From assembly GCA_039822005.1 (NCBI GenBank), contig JBCBMZ010000008.1:1-64000 (forward strand): 64,000 nucleotides of DNA. Direction: 5' to 3'. Source of the DNA: JBCBDX01 sp039822005. GTDB taxonomy: Bacteria > Pseudomonadota > Alphaproteobacteria > Rhizobiales > Rhizobiaceae. The translations under genes and the position numbers were made by a program. Positions 17,530 to 25,968 of the stretch are shown piece by piece. The number at the start of each line of letters is the position of its first letter. Position 1 is the first letter of the stretch. A model generated the notes under the pieces. The model did not search any database and was not told the origin of the DNA. It was given only the letters and a program-made list of their open reading frames with translations.

Positions 17530-19050
17530 CTAACTCAAATCAGCCAAAAACCGATGACTATCATCTCGAACAGCATCAAGCTTTTCATCCTTCATGCGAC
17601 CCAAAGTGCCATACATCATGCCCATGCGTTGATTCGATTTTAGAACATCCTGATTCTCTTTCAGAAAGTTCCAGTATAAGTAATTGAACGGACACGCTTT
17701 CGGGCCATTCTTCTTGGCGACTGAATAGCTGCACGAGCCACAATAATTGCTCATCTTGTCGATGTAAGCGCCCGATGACGCATAGGGTTTGGATGCGAAA
17801 ACCCCACCATCAGCATAAAGCGCCATACCTACCACATTGGGCATTTCCACCCACTCATAAGCATCGTGATAGACGATCAAAAACCATTCTTGCACTTGGC
17901 GCGGATCCAATCCGGCCAGCATCGCAAAATTACCGATCACCATCAGCCGTTGGATATGGTGGGCATAGGCGTTTTCCTTAGTTTCAAGGATGGATTGGCG
18001 CAAGCAATTCATTTGTGTTTCGCCGGTCCAGAACCAATCGGGCAGATCGCGCTTGGCACCAAGCACATTCATATCAGCATAGTTCGGCATTTTCAGCCAA
18101 TAGACCCCGCGGATAAATTCGCGCCATCCGATGATCTGACGGATGAAGCCTTCAACCGCATTGAGCGGCACGTTGCCTGCAAAATAAGCTGCCTCGGCGG
18201 CTTCACAGCATTCACGTGCGTCCAGCAAACCGATATTGATTAGACCCGAAAGGTGCGAATGGAACATGAGCGCCTCTCCCTGCACCATTGCGTCTTGATA
18301 CGTACCGAAATCATTGAGCGCATGATCAATGAACCACGCCAGATAGCGTTCCGCATCGGCGCGGGTAACAGGATAGTTGAACGGTTCAAGATCACCAAAA
18401 TGGTTGCCGAACCGGCTAGCCACCAGATCGAGCACATCGCGGGTTATGTCATCACTCTCCCAATCGGGGCGATCGGGAAAAACCATGCGCTCCTTGGGCG
18501 GCGCGCGATTGTCCTTGTCATAGTTCCATTGACCACCCTCCGGGTGGTCGCCCGCCATCAGATAGCGGGTCTTGCGCCGCATCTCGCGATAGAAATACTC
18601 CATGCGCAATTCCTTGCGGCCCGATGCCCACTTCCGGAATTCGTCGTGGGTTGCGATAAAGCGATCATCCGGGCGTATCTCGACGGCAATGTTGAGTTGT
18701 TCAGCCCACGCCTTTTGTGCTTCCAGGACGCGCCATTCGGAAGCCTCGGCAACAATCACGCGACTGACAGCGTGTCGTTCGATTGCCGCCTGCAGCGCAT
18801 CTGTGAAACTTCCAGCGTCATGTGCATCGAGGCTGAGATAGTCGACTTCATAACCATCTGAGCGCAATTCCTCCGCAAAGTGCCGCATCGCAGAAAAGAC
18901 AAAGGCAAGCTTCTTCTTGTGATGGCGCACGTAAGTCGCTTCATCCCAAACCTCGCACATAAGAATGACGTCACCTTCGTTCGTATCGGCGAGCGATGAC
19001 AGATTGCGCGACAGCTGGTCGCCCAACACAAACCGGAGTGTTTTACCCAA
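17530..19050 (-). CDS. FeS-type bacterial photolyase/cryptochrome (PhrB/CryB class)
   Basis: The N-terminal domain starts with TLRFVLGDQLSRNLSSL, typical of the FeS-BCP class, and the C-terminal domain has the FAD region NPYAHHIQRLMV-type helix (ENAYAHHIQRLMVIGNFAML). The iron-sulfur cysteines are present as NCLRQ plus YCGSCSY and ACPFNYLYW. Characterised members repair (6-4) photoproducts in Agrobacterium or act as blue-light regulators in Rhodobacter. The TTG at 19050 is preferred: it follows AAGGG at good spacing, sits 5 bases after the SDR stop and gives the family N-terminus. ATG 19089 would overlap the SDR gene. Confidence 0.93.
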   Translation of the reverse strand: MGKTLRFVLGDQLSRNLSSLADTNEGDVILMCEVWDEATYVRHHKKKLAFVFSAMRHFAEELRSDGYEVDYLSLDAHDAGSFTDALQAAIERHAVSRVIVAEASEWRVLEAQKAWAEQLNIAVEIRPDDRFIATHDEFRKWASGRKELRMEYFYREMRRKTRYLMAGDHPEGGQWNYDKDNRAPPKERMVFPDRPDWESDDITRDVLDLVASRFGNHFGDLEPFNYPVTRADAERYLAWFIDHALNDFGTYQDAMVQGEALMFHSHLSGLINIGLLDARECCEAAEAAYFAGNVPLNAVEGFIRQIIGWREFIRGVYWLKMPNYADMNVLGAKRDLPDWFWTGETQMNCLRQSILETKENAYAHHIQRLMVIGNFAMLAGLDPRQVQEWFLIVYHDAYEWVEMPNVVGMALYADGGVFASKPYASSGAYIDKMSNYCGSCSYSVAKKNGPKACPFNYLYWNFLKENQDVLKSNQRMGMMYGTLGRMKDEKLDAVRDDSHRFLADLS

Positions 19051-19054
19051 TCGA

Positions 19055-19777
19055 TCAGCCCTTTGTGCGCAGCGTCGAACGGCCGCCATCAACGCCGATG
19101 ATTTGGCCGGTGATCCATGAGCCTTGGCTTGTGAGCAAAAGGCCCGCCAGCGCGGCCATATCGGACGCTAAACCCAGCCGTGGGATGGCGTGCATCGAGG
19201 CCACCGCTTTGGCCATCTGATCCGAGGCGGTGATAGGCTTGGCCAGTTCGGTGTTTGTCAAAGAAGGTGCAATCGCGTTGACACGTACCCTCGGTGCCAA
19301 CTCTGCCGCCAGCGCGCGCGTCAAGCCTTCCACCGCGCCTTTGGCCATGGAGACCGAAGCGTGAGCCGAAAAGCCCTGCTGAACCGCGACGGTGGAAAAG
19401 AGAAGAACCGATGCGCCCTGTCCGGCCTTAAGCGCCGGCAGCGCCAATTGGACAGCCTTGGCCGCTGCCATGGCATTGAGTTCAAAGTCGCGCAGGAAAT
19501 CGGCGTCGGTGAGCTTGGCAACCGGTTTCAGGTTGATCGATCCGACCGCGAAAACCAGACCGTCCACATCATCACCGGCCGCTGCCACCGCCGCTTCAAG
19601 CTCGCCCGATTTTAGCACGTCGCACTTGGACCAAGAAGCCCCAAAGCGCGCGGCCATGTCGCGCAACATGGGTTCTTTGCGGCCAACCAGGTGCAATTCA
19701 TGCTGATCATCATGCAATTCCTGCGCGATGGCCGAGCCGATACCACCGGTGGCGCCAAAAATGATATACTTCCCCAT
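19055..19777 (-). CDS. Short-chain dehydrogenase/reductase family protein, variant active site
   Basis: The 240-residue Rossmann protein starts GKYIIFGATGGIGSAIA (TGxxxGIG-type NAD(P) site) and ends with the usual ITGQIIGVDGG. The usual catalytic YxxxK segment reads SVSMAK in this protein: the Lys is kept but the Tyr position is Val. It may therefore have altered chemistry, bind nucleotide without catalysis, or act as a scaffold. ATG 19777 matches the family start. It lies upstream of and nearly touches the FeS photolyase gene on the same strand, and is divergent from a second photolyase. Confidence 0.85.
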   Translation of the reverse strand: MGKYIIFGATGGIGSAIAQELHDDQHELHLVGRKEPMLRDMAARFGASWSKCDVLKSGELEAAVAAAGDDVDGLVFAVGSINLKPVAKLTDADFLRDFELNAMAAAKAVQLALPALKAGQGASVLLFSTVAVQQGFSAHASVSMAKGAVEGLTRALAAELAPRVRVNAIAPSLTNTELAKPITASDQMAKAVASMHAIPRLGLASDMAALAGLLLTSQGSWITGQIIGVDGGRSTLRTKG

Positions 19778-19860
19778 GTGACGATCTGCTCCAAATCTTG
19801 TTCTTGCGTGGATGCCGTCCAGCGGCAACACCTGTGCAAGTGAAACTAGGCCGGATCAAA

Positions 19861-21426
19861 ATGCTTCAAGTCGTTTGGTTCAAAAGAGATTTGCGCGTCC
19901 ACGATCATGCGCCACTGGCTGCGGCCGCAGCGGCAGGGCCTGTGTTGCCGCTATTGCTGATCGAGCCGGATTTTTGGGCACAGCGCGACATGGCTGGACG
20001 CCACTACGCTTTCTACAGCGAGAACGCAGAAAGCCTTGCTGGCGCGTTACAAAAATTGGGCCTGAAGCTGATTGTGCACGTTGGCGAAGCCGTCCAAGTG
20101 CTGTCGCACGTCCACACACAAACACCCATCAGCGCGCTCCACAGCCATTTGGAAACCGGCAATGGCTGGACATTTGGTCGCGACAAAGAAGTCGCTATCT
20201 GGTGCCGGAAACATAATGTTCCTTGGCATCAGCCGCGTCAGTTCGGCGTGGTGCGCCCCTTCAACGACCGCAACAAATGGGCCGCACAATGGGAAGACTT
20301 TATGACGTCACCCACGACCGAAACGCCACATAGCGCTTCAATGGCACCGGCAATCAAAAGCGACCCCATGCCCGCTCCTGAAGCGCTTGGACTGAAGCCT
20401 GATCCCTGCCCGGATCGCCAACGCGGCAGTCGGACCGAAGCAGTCCAAGCGTTGCAAACCTTTCTGGATGTGCGCGGCCGCAACTACCAAAAAGAAATGT
20501 CATCGCCCGTCACTGCGCAAAATGCCTGCTCGCGTTTGTCAGCTCACCTTACTTGGGGGTCAATATCGATGAGGGAAGTCGTTCACGCCGCTTACCACAA
20601 GCGGGTGAACTTGGCAGAAATTCCCAAAGAACATCGAGACTTTGACCTGCGCGCGGTGGACGCATTCATCGCGCGCCTTCACTGGCATTGCCACTTCATC
20701 CAGAAGCTTGAAGATGAACCTGAGATCGAACTTCAAACATTTCACCCGGCTTTTCAAAACGTGCGCCTAAGCGACTCAGAAGACTCACGAAAAAAGCTGG
20801 ATGCGTGGGCGACCGGACAGACAGGCTGGCCGTTTGTCGACGCCTGCATGCGCTCGCTAAGAGCGACGGGCTGGATCAATTTTCGCATGCGGGCCATGCT
20901 GGTTGCGGTGGCCAGCTACCATCTTTGGCTCGATTGGCGCGAAACCGGCAAAGTTTTGGCGCGCCTTTTTACCGACTATGAACCCGGCATCCATTGGAGC
21001 CAGATGCAGATGCAATCGGGCACAACGGCGATCAACACGTTGCGAATCTACAACCCGATCAAGCAGAGCCAGGATCAGGACCCCGACGGCACGTTCATCC
21101 GGCAATGGGTGCCCGAGTTGGTGCAGGTGCCCGATGAACACATCCACGCACCTTGGACGATGCCCCCGCTCATGCAGCGCGAACTTGATATCGAAATCGG
21201 CAACGACTACCCCGCGCCCATTGTCGACCATCTTCAAGCCGCCAAGGAAGCGCGTGCAAAAATCTCAGAAATCCGCCAAACGGACGGCTATCGCGACGAG
21301 CAGCTGAAAGTGCTCGAGAAGCATGGCAGTCGAAAAGGCAAAGGCAGGGGCGCGCGCTCATTTCCAAAACAGGACAGAATGCTTAAGACAGAAAAGTCAT
21401 GCGCCCAGTTGGAGTTAAAGCTATGA
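19861..21426 (+). CDS. Second photolyase/cryptochrome-family flavoprotein
   Basis: The N-terminal photolyase domain begins with LQVVWFKRDLRVHDHAPL and the C-terminal FAD domain contains RLHWHCHFIQKLEDEPE, SLRATGWINFRMRAMLV and LRIYNPIKQSQDQDPDGTF. It lacks the FeS cysteine set. In ordinary CPD photolyases the segment before RIFNP reads like WQWVASTGTDA; this protein has MQSGTTAIN at that position, so substrate choice may differ. The protein has 521 residues and a basic tail of about 50 residues. ATG 19861 fits the family start. It overlaps the following serine hydrolase gene by ATGA. Confidence 0.9.
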   Translation: MLQVVWFKRDLRVHDHAPLAAAAAAGPVLPLLLIEPDFWAQRDMAGRHYAFYSENAESLAGALQKLGLKLIVHVGEAVQVLSHVHTQTPISALHSHLETGNGWTFGRDKEVAIWCRKHNVPWHQPRQFGVVRPFNDRNKWAAQWEDFMTSPTTETPHSASMAPAIKSDPMPAPEALGLKPDPCPDRQRGSRTEAVQALQTFLDVRGRNYQKEMSSPVTAQNACSRLSAHLTWGSISMREVVHAAYHKRVNLAEIPKEHRDFDLRAVDAFIARLHWHCHFIQKLEDEPEIELQTFHPAFQNVRLSDSEDSRKKLDAWATGQTGWPFVDACMRSLRATGWINFRMRAMLVAVASYHLWLDWRETGKVLARLFTDYEPGIHWSQMQMQSGTTAINTLRIYNPIKQSQDQDPDGTFIRQWVPELVQVPDEHIHAPWTMPPLMQRELDIEIGNDYPAPIVDHLQAAKEARAKISEIRQTDGYRDEQLKVLEKHGSRKGKGRGARSFPKQDRMLKTEKSCAQLELKL

Positions 21427-22466
21427 GGATTAACCGGCTTTGCGCTTTTGCTGTTTTTTGGGTCGGCTTTGCCGCGCAAAGCGCTCTGGCGGACGAACGC
21501 ATTGATGACGTTATTGCGGCACTTGTCCCCGACGGGCGCTATGACGAAGTCGCACTCTGGATTGACGACGAAATGCACACCGGATCAAACGTACCGGTGG
21601 GCGACAAACGCGTTTTTGTGCTGGCCTCCGTGTCAAAAGCCGTGCTCGCCGTCGCGATCATGCAGCTACATGAGCGCGGTGACCTCTATGTTGACGATCC
21701 GTTGCCTGCTTCGCTGTCCGACGAATTGCTCTCAATGGTTGACGGGGTAGAAAACGCGACGATTGCCCATCTGCTCACCATGCGTTCCGGACTGCCCGAA
21801 TATCTGACAGATGACTTCCTCACGGATTGGTTTGCAGGCGTTGAGCGCACCAAGACACCATGGGGTGCACTGACCTATGCTAAGGGACTGCCCGCCGAAT
21901 TCGAGCCCGGTGAAGCGTTTCAATATACAAACACCAACTATTTCCTGGCGCAATTGGTGCTGGAAGAAATACGCGGGCAATCCATGTCCGCGTATTTCAA
22001 AGACGAGATTCTCAAGCCGGCGGGAATGCGGTCCACGGGCACACTTGGTTTCTCGAAAGACGAGGACGATCTTCTGCCCGGGTTTGAAGACATTACCAAT
22101 ACCGGGAAACAAAGGCGTGTTGATGATCTGTATGATGGGCAAGGTTTCGGCGATGGCGGCTTGGCAACGCGTGCTGAAGATGTTGTCAAATTCTACAAGG
22201 CCTTGTTGGTAGACAAGAAATTGTTGGGCGAAGACGCGTTGGAACAGCTCCTGACACCCGGCCCCGATGAAGACTATGCCATGGGCCTTGTCGTTGAAGG
22301 CGAGAAAGGCCAAAGGACGATCAGTCATGGCGGATCATTTATCGGCTATGTGAGCCACGCCATTTATTTTGAAGAAGGCAACATCATCGGTGCTTCGTTG
22401 ATTGGGGATGCGAGTGCGGATGCCGCGACCTTGATCAACGACGCTTTGGATGCATTATTGGAGTAG
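21423..22466 (+). CDS. Serine hydrolase, beta-lactamase class C/DD-peptidase fold
   Basis: The 347-residue protein has a signal peptide ending near ALA-DE. The catalytic SVSK (S69-K72) is the SxxK motif, YTN at 168-170 is the second motif and HGGSF near residue 303 is the third. This set defines the penicillin-binding/serine-lactamase family; members act on peptidoglycan peptides or small esters and most are not resistance enzymes. The ATG overlaps the photolyase stop (ATGA) and has GGAG upstream, so it is probably translationally coupled to that gene. Confidence 0.88.
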   Translation: MRINRLCAFAVFWVGFAAQSALADERIDDVIAALVPDGRYDEVALWIDDEMHTGSNVPVGDKRVFVLASVSKAVLAVAIMQLHERGDLYVDDPLPASLSDELLSMVDGVENATIAHLLTMRSGLPEYLTDDFLTDWFAGVERTKTPWGALTYAKGLPAEFEPGEAFQYTNTNYFLAQLVLEEIRGQSMSAYFKDEILKPAGMRSTGTLGFSKDEDDLLPGFEDITNTGKQRRVDDLYDGQGFGDGGLATRAEDVVKFYKALLVDKKLLGEDALEQLLTPGPDEDYAMGLVVEGEKGQRTISHGGSFIGYVSHAIYFEEGNIIGASLIGDASADAATLINDALDALLE

Positions 22467-22523
22467 AACCCGCGCATCCGACGCAGCCCCTTTCCTGTCT
22501 TAAAAAGAATTGGAAATCGCCCT

Positions 22524-22838
22524 ATGTATAAGCTTGCAAAACCACCGCTCGCCATGGCTCTGCTCTTGCCAATTACCGCGCACGCCCAGGAACCGGCGGA
22601 TTTTGAGCGCTTTCTACAATCGCCAGCCGCAGCAGCGGCCATTGCCAGCGCAGTCGCGATGGTTGGTGGTTGTTCAGTTCCGCTGTCATTTGACCAGACA
22701 AACGGCGACAACGAGACCAGCGTTTCGATCGGGGTGCATTGTTTCGGCACCCAGGACGATGAGGCGTCGATCACCATAAACTTTGAAGATTATGGCAATG
22801 GTAACATCATCGTTCGCAGCTTTGATCTAGCCGGATGA
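22524..22838 (+). CDS. Small secreted hypothetical protein
   Basis: The 104-residue protein starts with a signal peptide (LAMALLLPITAHAQ) and has a mature part of about 80 residues with an Ala-rich helix, two cysteines and an acidic, beta-like end. No family is recognised. It lies 57 bases after the serine hydrolase on the same strand and its 3' end overlaps the convergent vWA gene by 12 bases. Confidence 0.6.
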   Translation: MYKLAKPPLAMALLLPITAHAQEPADFERFLQSPAAAAAIASAVAMVGGCSVPLSFDQTNGDNETSVSIGVHCFGTQDDEASITINFEDYGNGNIIVRSFDLAG

Positions 22839-25835
22839 CAATGCGTTTGTCCGCGCTGTGTCCGCAGGACCTTTTAGGTATTTTGCAATCGCCTCGGTGA
22901 CTTTGCCGAGCGACGGCGCAATGGTCACATTGATACCGGCCATGCCCCAGTCATTGGCTCGCTTGTAACCGAGCGTTCGCATAAGGCGGTCCCCCAATGC
23001 TTCTGTCGCGATATCGCCAGCCAAACCTGAGACAAAACCTTTCAGGAACTCTTCGAGCATGCGCTTTTGCATGTCATTCTCGTCCGTAATTTGGCACTCA
23101 CGGCGCGCATAAGCGCCCCAGTCATCCGTGCCGGTTTCCTCACCCGCGATAACCTCATTGACGAAGCCTAGATGCACAGCGGCATGACAATATTGCTTCA
23201 CATTCTCCACCATCAACCCGTAGATGCCCCCAAGCGGCGCGCCGGGTATGCCGCCCAGCGTACCAACGCCGGAGACCAGCGTCCCGCCCAAAGTGGTATA
23301 GGCCAGAATGCGCTGATATTGACGCGCCGTATGCTCGGCGATTGCCCCCTTCGCCCCGTTTTCCGCGAGCCTGTAACGGATGGTCCAAAGACCTCGGCCA
23401 TCGAAGTTGGTTTCAAAGTCGACACCTGACGCGCTGTGCTCAAATCCCAAAAGATCGCGCACATAGGTCACATCGCCAGCTTCGACGAGCGCATCGATAA
23501 CAGAAGATGTGCCCAGATGCCGCGCTTCGGCTGCAGCAAGGGCGGCCTGCGCTCTCCAAAGCTGTTCGGCGCGCCCCGGCCCCTTGGTCGTCAGACCCCC
23601 GTCATTTAGCACATTTAACTGTTCGGACACGCCGCCATTAGTTTCAAAAAGCGGCATCAAGGAGTGCACAATGACCATCGGATCGGCAAAAGCATAGTCG
23701 CTATCAGGGTCTCCAACCTGGATCGATTGGATGAGCTGGCTACCGAGCCCCAACGCATAACTGTCGGGGCCTTTGTCCATATCAGCCATGAACTCGGCTT
23801 CACCGTTTAGCGCCTCGATTGCGGACGTGCGCTCGATCCAGGCATCCAATTCCCGGCGCACCAGATGGCGTTCCGTGTTGGCACCCGCCGCAACAACGAT
23901 CCTGTGACGCGACAATAAAGGTTCGTGCGTCGGCCCATCTGGTAAAAACCGTACAACATCCCCCTCACCCAAGAGTTTGGTGCCTCGGAAAACTGCTGCT
24001 GAGATACGCTCCACTTGCGGTCGGCGCGGCAAAACCACATAGCTGCCGGATACCGACTTCGTGCTATCTTCAAGACTGATAACGAAGTTACGCTCTTCCC
24101 CGATCGTTGCCGTAGAGGGCGGAGAAAACGAAATACGCAAGCCACCACCCAGTTGATCCCCCAAAAGCGTGGCAATGCCCGCAAGGTCCTCAACACCGTT
24201 CACAGTCCGGCTGGTGGTTGACAGTGCCGCATAAGGCTCTGAATCAACCTGCACGCCAAGCGTATGCAGAGTGCTGCCATGGCGCGCAAGCACACCTGCC
24301 ACCTGGCCTGTGTCGCGCGGATCACCGTCATTGATAAGGATCATGTCAATGGCGCGTTCACCGGCCGCATTTTGCGTATCCGAGATTGCCCAGCCCGTGG
24401 CATTGCCGCCCCGTTTTTGGCTCATCTGGTTGCGAATGATCGAGATAAGCTCCTGCTTGTCCGGCGCGGGCGCTGCTTCACGGTAAAGATGGGGCCAAGT
24501 ACCGATCCCCATGAGGATCACTTCGCGATCGTCAGGCAAATTCTCAATAACACGAACAGCCAAGTCAGTGGCAAGCTGGATCCGGTTTGCATCAAACATC
24601 GAACCTGACTGATCAATCAGCAATGCCATGGGACGACCGCCCGGTTCCTGCGCATCTATACGCGCAACCACAGGCTCGCCTTCATCAAGGATCGAGAAAT
24701 GATTACTCGCCCAAACGGCGTCGGCCGGCGCATCATGTTCGAGCGAAACGGCAACACGGCTGTTCTCGATAACCCGCACCGATTTTGCTTCAAAAGCGGT
24801 GACGGTCGGTGACGGGAGAGGATCACTCTCAACCAATCCGGACCCGCCATCCAGCTCCTTGATGCTGACTGAGGCACCATAAATATTGAATAGGCGTCCG
24901 GGATGCGGCTGACCACCAGCGAGCAAAACAGGGAGCCAATTGGCCGGTGGGCGCGGTCCAAAAGCCTGCGGGTCTGCAAAATAGTCTTCAGCGCCTGTGG
25001 CCGGTCGGAAACCCAATTCCAGACGTTGGGATGCGCCACCTGTCCAACTCAAGATTTCCTGACGCGGTACATCGCGGGAATGCGAAAACATTTTCACGGT
25101 TATGGGCTGTACCGCGGGTGGCGTCCAAGCCGCAATCTTGGCGTCACGCGGATTGATACCAAGCCCGTCAGCGCGGATGAAATTGTCGCCCAGCTGAACC
25201 ACCGGATATGAGGCGGCGGCTTGAATGCCGGATATCCGTTGCCCCCGGGCGCGGTTCCAAGCCTCATCAAAGAATTTGTCAGCTTGCGCAACATTGTCCC
25301 GTATATAAGTCAAAGCGCCACGAACCTGCGCTTCATAATCGGACTTATCGTCGATATTGACGCCCAAAAAACGGGCGAGCGCCCGATAGGCTGGTGTTGC
25401 TGTGTCCACTTTTCCCCAAGTCAGCGCTGCCGGAGCCGGGGCTTCCACGCGCAGCAATTGCGCTTCGTGGCCGGCGGCCTGTAGCAAGGCGTGGAGAAGA
25501 ACGGCACCGTCATCCTCGTTCGCCATACGCAAATCGAGCGCTTCTTGTGGTTCTAGCAGACGCCCCTGATAGACGCCCTCGGCCATGGCACCGCTCATAA
25601 AAGAGCGAATACGCGCTGGCGTTTTCAGGCGGGCGGCAGCTTCTTCCACCGTCTCGTTCGGGATCGCCATGGAATTACGTGCGTCAATCAGTAGACCGAG
25701 AAACCGCTTGTCGGCATCAGACTGCGATTGGAAAGCGACACAGGCCCCCAAAATAAACAGCGCAACCAGAAGCGCCGCCCCGGCGCGAACGTAAAAATTC
25801 TCATGCAGCACTTTCAAGCTATCAGAACTGGTCAT
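22827..25835 (-). CDS. Large membrane-anchored von Willebrand factor A protein
   Basis: The 1002-residue protein has one N-terminal membrane segment (about 18-36), then a transglutaminase-like helical stretch (DDGAVLLHALLQAAGHEAQ near 108-126) and a vWA domain starting near 398. Its MIDAS is complete at the first loop: D408, S410 and S412 in LLIDQSGSM. A beta-rich region and a C-terminal 200-residue helical domain follow. It is likely a periplasmic adhesion or assembly protein that binds a divalent metal. No pilus or MoxR partner gene is adjacent, and the C-terminal domain is unrecognised. Confidence 0.85.
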   Translation of the reverse strand: MTSSDSLKVLHENFYVRAGAALLVALFILGACVAFQSQSDADKRFLGLLIDARNSMAIPNETVEEAAARLKTPARIRSFMSGAMAEGVYQGRLLEPQEALDLRMANEDDGAVLLHALLQAAGHEAQLLRVEAPAPAALTWGKVDTATPAYRALARFLGVNIDDKSDYEAQVRGALTYIRDNVAQADKFFDEAWNRARGQRISGIQAAASYPVVQLGDNFIRADGLGINPRDAKIAAWTPPAVQPITVKMFSHSRDVPRQEILSWTGGASQRLELGFRPATGAEDYFADPQAFGPRPPANWLPVLLAGGQPHPGRLFNIYGASVSIKELDGGSGLVESDPLPSPTVTAFEAKSVRVIENSRVAVSLEHDAPADAVWASNHFSILDEGEPVVARIDAQEPGGRPMALLIDQSGSMFDANRIQLATDLAVRVIENLPDDREVILMGIGTWPHLYREAAPAPDKQELISIIRNQMSQKRGGNATGWAISDTQNAAGERAIDMILINDGDPRDTGQVAGVLARHGSTLHTLGVQVDSEPYAALSTTSRTVNGVEDLAGIATLLGDQLGGGLRISFSPPSTATIGEERNFVISLEDSTKSVSGSYVVLPRRPQVERISAAVFRGTKLLGEGDVVRFLPDGPTHEPLLSRHRIVVAAGANTERHLVRRELDAWIERTSAIEALNGEAEFMADMDKGPDSYALGLGSQLIQSIQVGDPDSDYAFADPMVIVHSLMPLFETNGGVSEQLNVLNDGGLTTKGPGRAEQLWRAQAALAAAEARHLGTSSVIDALVEAGDVTYVRDLLGFEHSASGVDFETNFDGRGLWTIRYRLAENGAKGAIAEHTARQYQRILAYTTLGGTLVSGVGTLGGIPGAPLGGIYGLMVENVKQYCHAAVHLGFVNEVIAGEETGTDDWGAYARRECQITDENDMQKRMLEEFLKGFVSGLAGDIATEALGDRLMRTLGYKRANDWGMAGINVTIAPSLGKVTEAIAKYLKGPADTARTNALSSG

Positions 25836-25901
25836 GGCTCCCCCGCAAACGTCTCACTCAAACCCACTACCCCATAAAATATCAGTATGACATTGGTTCA
25901 A

Positions 25902-25943
25902 AATGAAAAAACCCGGGCCGCACGATACGCGACCCGGGTTTCC
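25902..25943 (-). terminator. Rho-independent terminator of tig
   Basis: On the minus strand, just after the trigger factor stop, AACCCGGGTCGCG pairs with TGCGGCCCGGGTT through a short loop and is followed by a run of T (plus-strand AAAAAA at 25905-25911). This is a standard GC-rich stem with a U-tract. Confidence 0.85.
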
Positions 25944-25968
25944 AGTTCCCCTGCTTAGAAGGAACATT

